Assembly (NCBI GenBank): GCA_964370035.1
Contig: CAYJGT010000056.1
Location: 1-10,738 of the forward strand
DNA: 10,738 nucleotides
Source of the DNA: CAYJHC01 sp964370035
GTDB taxonomy: Bacteria > Bacillota > Clostridia > Peptostreptococcales > Anaerovoracaceae
Direction of reading: 5' to 3'
The notes beneath the pieces are model-generated. The model did not search any database. It saw only the letters and a list, made by a program, of their open reading frames with translations, and was not told the origin of the DNA. This document shows positions 1 through 7,500 of this stretch, in pieces; position 1 is the first letter of the stretch; every line of letters begins with the position of its first letter. The position numbers and the translations under genes are program-made.

Positions 1-41
1 GGAAGCACTTCTCTTTTTGGTACATTTCCTTTTCTTGGCAC
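1..41 (-). CDS. rpsG: 30S ribosomal protein S7, N-terminal fragment (cut by window edge)
   Basis: Only the first 13 codons and part of the 14th are visible, reading leftward off the window. They translate as MPRKGNVPKREVL, which matches the very conserved start of bacterial S7 (MPRKG-x-VPKR-x-VLP). The start codon is GTG at 41-39, chosen because the family begins exactly here and a strong Shine-Dalgarno site lies six bases upstream. S7 is a primary binder of the 16S rRNA 3' domain and organises the head of the 30S subunit. It lies 153 bases after rpsL on the same strand, the usual rpsL-rpsG order of the str operon. fusA and tuf would be expected further left but lie outside the window. Confidence 0.93.
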   Translation of the reverse strand, partial: MPRKGNVPKREVL

Positions 42-47
42 TTTCTT

Positions 48-55
48 CCCTCCTT
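48..55 (-). promoter_or_regulatory. Shine-Dalgarno site of rpsG
   Basis: On the minus strand this reads AAGGAGGG, nearly the full anti-16S complement, six bases before the GTG at 41. It supports the GTG start, since no ATG start is suitably placed. Confidence 0.85.
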
Positions 56-141
56 AACTAATGTAATCGGTACTCGACAAATATCCCATTACTTCTCTTA
101 TAATTAATTTCATAAAATACTTTGAAATATTATGCCGTGTT

Positions 142-180
142 ATGCCCTTTGACTGATCTAACTTGTTCTATCAAAGGCAT
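142..180 (-). repeat. Inverted repeat in the rpsL-rpsG spacer, possible mRNA stem-loop
   Basis: The arms are at 142-152 and 171-180, ten base pairs with one bulged base, around an 18-base loop. On the mRNA the left arm reads AUGCCUUUGA. No run of T follows on either strand, so it is not a typical terminator. It lies between the S12 and S7 genes. In E. coli the corresponding spacer of the str mRNA is bound by S7 for feedback control. Whether this hairpin does the same is only a guess from position, because I cannot align it to the S7 site of 16S rRNA by eye. Confidence 0.45.
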
Positions 181-194
181 TGTTTCCCGACTAT

Positions 195-611
195 TTACTT
201 TGCTTTTGGTTTCTTTGTTCCATATTTAGAACGCGACTGTGATCTGTTTGCAACTCCAGCAGCATCTAATGTTCCTCTAACTAAGTGGTATCTTACACCT
301 GGAAGGTCCTTTACTCTTCCGCCTCTGATAAGTACAACACTATGTTCCTGCAAATTGTGACCAATTCCAGGAATATATGCAGTTACTTCGATACCGTTAG
401 TAAGACGCACTCTAGCTACTTTTCTAAGAGCCGAATTTGGCTTCTTAGGTGTGATAGTTTTTACAGCTGTACAAACACCTCTTTTTTGAGGCGATTTAGT
501 GTTGGTAGAAACTCTTTTTAGAGAGTTCATTCCCTTCAATAAAGCTGGCGCTGTAGATTTCTTTTCACTTGTCGCTCTTCCTTGTCGTACTAGTTGGTTA
601 ATAGTAGGCAT
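195..611 (-). CDS. rpsL: 30S ribosomal protein S12, long form (138 aa)
   Basis: S12 sits at the decoding centre of the 30S subunit and controls translational accuracy. The protein starts MPTINQLVRQGR, carries the PQKRGVCT and TPKKPNSALRK loops and the IRGGRVKDLPGVRYH loop, and ends RSKYGTKKPKAK, all diagnostic. K56 and K101 correspond to E. coli K43 and K88, the classic streptomycin-resistance positions, and both are the sensitive wild-type lysine. D102 matches the Asp that is methylthiolated in E. coli. At 138 residues it is the long S12 form seen in Bacillus, with about 13 extra residues between positions 27 and 40 compared with the 124-residue E. coli protein. The ATG is set by AAAGGAG at 618-624, six bases upstream. 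It has its own promoter (672-701) and is followed by rpsG. Confidence 0.98.
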   Translation of the reverse strand: MPTINQLVRQGRATSEKKSTAPALLKGMNSLKRVSTNTKSPQKRGVCTAVKTITPKKPNSALRKVARVRLTNGIEVTAYIPGIGHNLQEHSVVLIRGGRVKDLPGVRYHLVRGTLDAAGVANRSQSRSKYGTKKPKAK

Positions 612-642
612 ACAATTCTCCTTTCTTTCTTATTTTATATTT

Positions 643-671
643 AGTCTGATTCGCAAAGCGAACCAAAGACT
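643..671 (-). repeat. Inverted repeat at the start of the rpsL transcript
   Basis: The outer arms AGTCT/AGACT lie at 643-647 and 667-671. The inner arms are seven pairs (648-654 with 658-664, including one G-U) closing a three-base loop. A two-base bulge (665-666) separates inner and outer stems. The repeat abuts the -10 box at 672-677, and the expected start site falls at about 664-666. The inner hairpin would therefore be the very 5' end of the mRNA, while the outer arms complete the symmetry only in DNA. It could be an operator, or a 5' hairpin that stabilises the mRNA. No regulator is identifiable from the sequence. Confidence 0.6.
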
Positions 672-701
672 AGTATATCATTAATTATTACCGAAAGTCA
701 A
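672..701 (-). promoter_or_regulatory. Sigma-A-type promoter of rpsL (extended -10)
   Basis: On the minus strand there is a -35 box TTGACT (701-696), an 18-base spacer, and a -10 box TATACT (677-672) preceded by TG plus one base, the extended -10 motif. The expected start site near 665 gives a leader of about 54 bases before the rpsL ATG. It implies the rpsL-rpsG unit can be transcribed independently of rpoBC. Confidence 0.8.
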
Positions 702-748
702 TCTTCTTTCAATATATTTACCCTTTAGCTTTCGATAAATTTCTTTTT

Positions 749-774
749 GAAATGGTTATTTAAACCGTCATTTC
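749..774 (-). repeat. Weak stem-loop in the rpoC-rpsL spacer
   Basis: Arms at 749-757 and 763-774 pair over nine bases with a three-base bulge around a five-base loop. No T-run follows on the minus strand, so termination is unlikely. It may be chance in AT-rich DNA. Confidence 0.25.
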
Positions 775-825
775 ATTTACTAAATTATCTCTTTAATATT
801 ATCAAAATAAATTCATCACAGTAAT

Positions 826-868
826 TATTTCCGCAGTAAGGTAAGTCTCCCATCTTACTACGGAAATA
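826..868 (-). terminator. Strong hairpin after rpoC, possible terminator or mRNA-end structure
   Basis: Arms at 826-840 and 854-868 form a 15-pair stem with a single G-U wobble and a 13-base loop, starting 18 bases after the rpoC stop. Read on the minus strand, the stem is followed by an A/T-rich stretch but only short T runs, so it is not a classic intrinsic terminator. It could slow or partly stop polymerase, or protect the rpoBC mRNA 3' end. The loop repeats the GTAAG arm sequence, so the upper stem can pair in two registers. Its place between rpoC and a separate rpsL promoter supports a transcript boundary here. Confidence 0.5.
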
Positions 869-886
869 TTTATTTTAAACTTTTTA

Positions 887-3800
887 CTACAGCAGGCTTT
901 CCTCTGGCTGAAGTTCTTCTAATGGCTCAGAATTTAATCCAATAGGTGCAGAGTCATTTTTTTTGTTAGCAGCTTCCTCTTTTTCAGCTTTGCTTTTTTC
1001 CAGCCTTCTTTCTGCTATGGCTCTCTCTATATATTCCTTATTCTCGCCATAATCAACAGCTGTATTCCTATAAGTTTTCATTCCTGTTCCTGCTGGTATT
1101 AGCTTACCAATTATTACATTTTCCTTAAGCCCTACAAGATTGTCCTTTTTGCCCTTTATTGCAGCATCAGTAAGAACTTTTGTTGTCTCTTGGAAAGAAG
1201 CAGCTGACAAGAATGACGAAGTTGCTAGTGACGCCTTTGTAATTCCAAGTAAAACTCTATTAACTTCTGGCTCCATTCCATCTGGTTTCAAGTTATTTAC
1301 AGCCTCTTCAATTTCAAACCTATCATATAAAGCTCCTGGCAATAGTGTAGTATCTCCAGCATTTTCAATCTTAAACTTGCTAAGCATTTGGCTAACAATA
1401 ACTTCAATATGTTTATCATTAATATCTACACCCTGCAATTTATATACTCTTTGTACTTCCCTTAGTAAGTATTGATAAACACCACCTACTCCGTTTAGCC
1501 TTAATTTATCATGAGGATTTAATGGTCCTTTTGTTATATTATCTCCTGCTGACACTCTGTCTCCTTCTGAAACAGCCATGCTTGCTCCAAATGGAACAGT
1601 ATATATCTTTTCAGTCTCTCCAAGCACAACAACTTCTGTTCTACTATTTTCAACTGCCCTAATTTGAGTAACAACACCATCTTCTTCGCAAATCTCCGCA
1701 ATACCTTTAGGTTTTCTCGCCTCGAAAAGCTCAACTACTCTTGGTAGACCTTGAGTGATGTCGTCTCCCGCAATACCTCCAGTATGGAAAGTTCTCATTG
1801 TAAGCTGTGTTCCTGGCTCTCCAATTGACTGAGCTGCAGTGATTCCAACAGCTTCACCAATATTAACTGTCTTTCCTGTCGCAAGATTTCTTCCGTAGCA
1901 CATAGCACAAACGCCATCCCTGCTTTCACAAGTTAACGCAGATCTAATTGTTACTTCTTCAATGCTATTTTCTTCAGTTCCAGCATTTTCTATTTTAGAC
2001 GCAATTTCTTCTGTGATTTCATTATTCGCTGCGCAAATAATTTCACCAGTTACTGGGTCAGAGATATCATTCAAAGATATTCTTCCTAAAATTCTCTCTC
2101 TTAAAGTTTCAATAACTTCTTTTCCATCAGTGAAGGCTTTTACTGCAACACCCTTTTCTGAGCCACAGTCTTCACTTCTAATGATTACATTATGTGATAC
2201 ATCTACTAGTCTTCTAGTTAAATAGCCTGAGTCAGCAGTTCTAAGTGCAGTATCTGCAAGACCTTTTCTCGCTCCATTAGTAGAAATAAAGTACTCTAGT
2301 ACTGATAGTCCTTCTCTAAAGTTTGCTTTTATTGGAATTTCAATAGTCTTACCCGCTGCATTGGCCATAAGGCCTCTCATTCCTCCAATTTGCTTGATTT
2401 GGTCCTTACTACCTCTTGCTCCAGAGTCTGCCATTATAAACAGGTTGTTTGTGCTTCCAAGAGTTTCAATTAATGCGTCGGAAACGCTCTCTGTAGTCTT
2501 TTCCCAAACTTCTTTAACTCTTTCATACCGTTCTTCATTAGAGATTAGACCTTCTTTATAGTAATAATCATATTGGTCAACATTTTTATCTGCTTCTGCA
2601 AGTAATTCTTCTTTTTCTTCCGGAATAACCATGTCAGAAATACCGATTGTAATTGCACCTAAAGTAGAATAATGGAACCCTGTATCTTTGATGTAGTCAA
2701 GCATAATAGCCGTTCTAGCATTCCCATGTTTCGTATAGCATTTTTGAATTATCTGGCCTAGTTTCTTTTTATTACAAACAAAATCCACTTCTAATGAATA
2801 TGGGTCCAGTTCCCTATCTTCTACAAAACCTAAGTCTTGTGGAATTTCTTGATTAAAGATAAATCTTCCCACTGTTGACTCTACAAGTTGTCCTCTTGAA
2901 TCTTCTTTATCTTTAAAACATCTGACTTTAACTTTCGAGTGAAGAGTAACAACTCCCTCTTTATAAGCCATAAGCATTTCTTCAAAGTCTGCAAAGACTT
3001 TAACAACTTCATCTTTTTCTTCACCTAAATAAGTCAAGTAATAGGATCCAAGAATCATATCTTGAGTAGGCGTTGTAATTGGCGAGCCATCTTTCGGCGC
3101 TAAAATATTATTTGTAGACAGCATAAGGAATCTTGCCTCTGCTTGCGCCTCCATGGAAAGAGGTACATGCACCGCCATTTGGTCTCCGTCAAAGTCCGCA
3201 TTAAATGCTGTACAAACTAGTGGGTGAAGCTTAATAGCTTTGCCTTCTACTAATATTGGTTCAAATGCTTGAATTCCTAACCTATGAAGAGTCGGAGCAC
3301 GGTTTAGCATTACTGGGTGTTCTTGAATTATCTCATCTAAGATATCCCAAACTTTAGGGTCAACCTTATCTATCATTTTTCTAGCATTTTTTATGTTATA
3401 TGCGTCTCCATCCTTCACAAGTCTTTTCATTATAAATGGTTTGAAAAGTTCAAGAGCCATATCTTTTGGTAAACCGCACTGATAAAACTTAAGCTCTGGA
3501 CCAACTACGATTACTGATCTACCTGAGTAGTCTGCACGTTTTCCTAATAGATTTTGTCTAAATCTTCCTTGCTTACCCTTAAGCATATCAGAAAGTGATT
3601 TTAAAGGTCTAGCTCCAGGCCCAGTTACTGGTCTGCCTCTTCTTCCATTATCAATTAAAGAGTCTACCGCTTCTTGAAGCATTCTCTTTTCATTTCTAAC
3701 AATAATATCTGGAGCCTTAAGTTCTAACAATCTCTTAAGCCTGTTATTTCTATTTATTACTCTTCTATACAAATCATTTAAGTCCGATGTTGCAAATCTA

Positions 3801-4552
3801 CCACCATCTAATTGAACCATTGGTCTAAGGTCTGGAGGTATAACAGGAATAATATCCATGATCATCCATTCAGGCTTGTTTCCTGATTGTCTAAGAGCTT
3901 CAATTACCTCTAATCTTCTTATTAGTTTTATTCTCTTTTGGCTTTTAGCTGTTTCTAGCTCATCTCTTAGCTCTACAACTAGTTGTTCTACATCAATAAT
4001 AGATAATAAAGTTTTAACTGCTTCTGCACCAGTATCTGCCACAAAAGAATCCCCGTATTGATCTTTTAAATCTCTAAATTGCTGCTCTCCTATAATTTCT
4101 TTGAATTGTAATCCAGTATCTCCTGGTTCAATTACAATATATGCAGCGAAATAAAGTATTTTTTCTAAATTTTTTGGTGTAATATCAAGGATTAATCCCA
4201 TTCTTGAAGGAATCCCTTTAAAATACCAAATGTGTGAAACAGGAGTTGCAAGTTCAATATGCCCAAGTCTTTCTCTTCTAACTTTTGCACTAGTAATTTC
4301 TACTCCACACTTATCACAAACCATTCCTTTATGTCTATTTTTCTTGTATTTTCCACAATGACAAGCCCAGTCTCTTTGGGGTCCAAATATCTTCTCACAA
4401 AATAAACCTTCTGGCTCTGGCTTTAATGATCTATAGTTTATAGTCTCCGGCTTCGTTACTTCCCCTTTTGACCAACTAAGTATTTTTTCTGAAGATGCTA
4501 TTCCTATTTTCAAGGACTCAAAATTTACTAACTCATTATTATTTTCGTACAT
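887..4552 (-). CDS. rpoC: DNA-directed RNA polymerase subunit beta'
   Basis: This is the largest catalytic subunit of RNA polymerase, 1221 residues from the chosen start. Near the N-terminus a zinc ribbon has Cys 64, 66, 79 and 82. The catalytic NADFDGDQ motif holds the Mg-binding aspartates D453, D455 and D457. The second zinc site is Cys 796, 875, 882 and 885. The bridge helix (GARKGLADTAL) and trigger loop (QLTMRTFH, M919 to H923) are canonical. The C-terminal domain ends with the conserved FLSAASFQETTKVLT region and then about 75 residues of charged, lineage-specific tail. The start at 4552 has an AGGAGG six bases upstream. An ATG at 4555 is possible but sits only three bases from it, and the TTG at 4567 overlaps the site. 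The gene overlaps rpoB by 14 bases, implying translational coupling. Position 88, equivalent to E. coli Q94, is serine. There is no frameshift or insertion, and length is normal for Firmicutes. Confidence 0.98.
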   Translation of the reverse strand: MYENNNELVNFESLKIGIASSEKILSWSKGEVTKPETINYRSLKPEPEGLFCEKIFGPQRDWACHCGKYKKNRHKGMVCDKCGVEITSAKVRRERLGHIELATPVSHIWYFKGIPSRMGLILDITPKNLEKILYFAAYIVIEPGDTGLQFKEIIGEQQFRDLKDQYGDSFVADTGAEAVKTLLSIIDVEQLVVELRDELETAKSQKRIKLIRRLEVIEALRQSGNKPEWMIMDIIPVIPPDLRPMVQLDGGRFATSDLNDLYRRVINRNNRLKRLLELKAPDIIVRNEKRMLQEAVDSLIDNGRRGRPVTGPGARPLKSLSDMLKGKQGRFRQNLLGKRADYSGRSVIVVGPELKFYQCGLPKDMALELFKPFIMKRLVKDGDAYNIKNARKMIDKVDPKVWDILDEIIQEHPVMLNRAPTLHRLGIQAFEPILVEGKAIKLHPLVCTAFNADFDGDQMAVHVPLSMEAQAEARFLMLSTNNILAPKDGSPITTPTQDMILGSYYLTYLGEEKDEVVKVFADFEEMLMAYKEGVVTLHSKVKVRCFKDKEDSRGQLVESTVGRFIFNQEIPQDLGFVEDRELDPYSLEVDFVCNKKKLGQIIQKCYTKHGNARTAIMLDYIKDTGFHYSTLGAITIGISDMVIPEEKEELLAEADKNVDQYDYYYKEGLISNEERYERVKEVWEKTTESVSDALIETLGSTNNLFIMADSGARGSKDQIKQIGGMRGLMANAAGKTIEIPIKANFREGLSVLEYFISTNGARKGLADTALRTADSGYLTRRLVDVSHNVIIRSEDCGSEKGVAVKAFTDGKEVIETLRERILGRISLNDISDPVTGEIICAANNEITEEIASKIENAGTEENSIEEVTIRSALTCESRDGVCAMCYGRNLATGKTVNIGEAVGITAAQSIGEPGTQLTMRTFHTGGIAGDDITQGLPRVVELFEARKPKGIAEICEEDGVVTQIRAVENSRTEVVVLGETEKIYTVPFGASMAVSEGDRVSAGDNITKGPLNPHDKLRLNGVGGVYQYLLREVQRVYKLQGVDINDKHIEVIVSQMLSKFKIENAGDTTLLPGALYDRFEIEEAVNNLKPDGMEPEVNRVLLGITKASLATSSFLSAASFQETTKVLTDAAIKGKKDNLVGLKENVIIGKLIPAGTGMKTYRNTAVDYGENKEYIERAIAERRLEKSKAEKEEAANKKNDSAPIGLNSEPLEELQPEESLL

Positions 4553-7500
4553 CATCTTCCTCCTCAAATCCTAAATCTTCAAACTCTTCTTCTACTTCAT
4601 CTGTTTGGAACCCTTCATCTTCCATGAATTTATCTTCATGTTTATAATCTTTTAGAAGTTCATCATCAGAGAAAGGAGCAGCATTAAATTCTGATGAATC
4701 TTTGATAACCACTTCCTCTTCGTTCTCAGATAAAACTTTCACATCAAGTCCCAGACTCTGCATCTCTTTAATTAAAACTTTAAAAGATTCAGGAATTCCT
4801 GGTTCTTCAATATTTTCGCCTTTAACTATAGCAGCATAAGTTTTTACACGTCCGATAACATCGTCAGATTTAACTGTAAGTATTTCTTGTAATGTGTATG
4901 CAGCACCATAAGCTTCAAGAGCCCATACTTCCATCTCTCCAAAACGTTGTCCACCAAACTGAGCTTTTCCGCCTAATGGCTGTTGTGTTACTAAAGAGTA
5001 AGGCCCCGTACTTCTCGCATGTATTTTATCATCTACCAAGTGGTGAAGCTTAAGCATGTACATATATCCTACAGTTACTGGGTTATCTAATGGTTGCCCT
5101 GTCCTACCGTCTCTTAAGATAAGCTTGCCACTTTCGTCATGACCACACTCTTTTAATAATTGTCTAATATCTCTTTCATTTGCTCCGTCAAATACTGGTG
5201 TTGCAATATGCCAGCCTTTATCTTTTGCTGCTAAGCCCAAATGCACTTCAAGAACCTGTCCAATATTCATACGCGAAGGTACTCCAAGTGGATTCAGCAT
5301 TACTTGTAAAGGTCTTCCATCTTCTGTAAACGGCATATCTTCTTCAGGTAGAATTGTTGAAATAACACCCTTGTTTCCGTGTCTTCCAGCCATTTTGTCT
5401 CCAACACTGATTTTTCTCTTAGTTGCAACATAACATCTTACAACCTTATTTACCCCTGGCGGAAGTTCTCCTTCGTCTTCTTTAGATAAAGTTTTAACTG
5501 AAACAACTACACCTGTCTCTCCATGAGGGATCTTTAGTGAAGTATCTCTAACTTCTTTAGCCTTTTCTCCAAAAATAGCTCTAAGTAATCTTTCTTCTGG
5601 ACTTAAGTCGCTTTCTCCTTTTGGAGTTACTTTACCAACTAATATATCTCTAGTCTTTACTTCAGAACCAGGAACAATTATTCCATCTTCATCTAAGTTT
5701 TTAAGCATGTCTTCGCCAACATTTGGAATGTCACGAGTAATTTCTTCTGCCCCTAGCTTAGTTTCTCTTGCTTCTATTTCATATTTTTCTATATGGATAG
5801 ATGTTAATACATCATCCATAATCAGTCTTTCATTTAGGATAATAGCATCCTCGTAATTGTAGCCTTCCCATGTCATAAATCCAACAAGAAGATTCTTTCC
5901 TAATGCTATTTCTCCTGTGTCAGTTGAAGGACCATCTGCTAATACCTCACCTTTTTCAACTTTCTCACCTTCAAATACTATAGGTCTTTGATTTATACAT
6001 GTTCCTTGGTTAGATCTTTTAAATTTAAGTAAGTTGTATGTATCTACAGAACCCTCATCGCTTCTCACTTTTATAAGGTCTGCATCAACATATTCAACTA
6101 TTCCCGCATTTTTAGCAATTTGAACTACTCCAGAATCTTTCGCTGCCTTTCCTTCCATTCCGGTACCTATCATAGGCGCTTCAGTTACTAATAGTGGAAC
6201 AGCCTGTCTCTGCATGTTAGCTCCCATTAGAGCTCTGTTCGCATCATCGTTTTCTAGGAAAGGTATCATAGCTGTTGCAACTGATACTACCTGTTTCGGA
6301 GATACATCCATATAATGGATCTTTGTTCTTTCAACTAAGTCTATCTCTCCCCCTACTCCTCTAGAAGCTACTTTTAGGTTTGCAAACATCCCTGTTGAGT
6401 CTAAAGGCTCATTTGCTTGTGCTATTATCATTCTTTCTTCTTCATCGGCTGAAAGATACTTAATTTCCTCTGTTACTATTCCATCCTTAACCACTCTATA
6501 TGGTGTTTCAATAAATCCATATTCATTTACAATACCATATGTAGTAAGTGATCCAATAAGTCCAATGTTTGGCCCCTCTGGAGTTTCTATCGGACACATT
6601 CTTCCATAATGAGAATGATGTACGTCTCTAACTTCAAAACTAGCTCTTTCTCTTGATAATCCGCCAGGTCCTAGGGCTGACAATTTTCTTTTGTGTGTTA
6701 ATTCTGAAAGAGGATTAGTTTGATCCGTAAACTGTGATAGCTGTGAACTTCCAAAGAAATCTCTGATAGCTACAGTTACTGGCTTGATATTGATTAATCC
6801 TTGAGGAGTAATTTCAGCAATATCTTGTGTTGCCATTCTGTCCTTCACTGCTCTTTCTATCTTAGATAAGGCTACTCTAAATTGATGCTGAAGAAGCTCA
6901 CCAACAGTTTTAAGTCTTCTATTTCCTAAGTGATCTATATCATCAATCTTTCCTATATTATGATCTAAGTTAAGCAAATAACTTACCGAAGCTATTACAT
7001 CATCAATTATTAAGTGCTTAGGATAAAGGTCATTTCTTTTTTCATAAAGAGTTTGGATTAAATCTGCCTCTTCTGTATTTTCTAATATGTCTTTCAGCAC
7101 TGGGTAATATACCTTTTCAGTGATCTTGCTAGCTCTTGGGTCTTCAGGATCAATGGTTACATAAGCAGCAAGCTCTACGAAATGATTTCCGATCACCCTT
7201 GTGTTGGTAATATTTCCTTTATTATCAAATGTCTTTGCCAATACAGATTTTACCCCTGCATTTTCTATTTCCTTTGCAATTGACACTGTAACTTCTCCAT
7301 CATTTTCTAGTATTATTTCTCCAGTATTAGGATCAACAATGTCTTCTGCTACTATAATAGTATCAACTCCATTATAAAGTCTTTCTGATAAACAAAGCTT
7401 CTTGTTGTACTTATATCTACCAACTTTTGAAACATCATATCTCTTTGAATCAAATAAAAGAGAATTAATTAAATTCCAAGCGTTTATAGTTGTAATATTA

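Noticed and set aside
784..852. Minus-strand frame of about 22 codons (starting MGDLPYCGNNYC) after rpoC
   Set aside because: It starts inside the hairpin loop with no Shine-Dalgarno, so it is most likely chance.
1140..1475. Open frame of 111 codons on the plus strand within rpoC
   Set aside because: It lies antisense to the conserved rpoC C-terminal coding region, has no ribosome site and resembles no protein I know. The other antisense frames in rpsL, rpoC, rpoB and citrate synthase are rejected for the same reasons.
4553..4567. rpoC starts at the TTG at 4567 or the ATG at 4555
   Set aside because: The TTG overlaps the AGGAGG site itself. The ATG at 4555 is only three bases from that site, while 4552 has the usual six-base gap.
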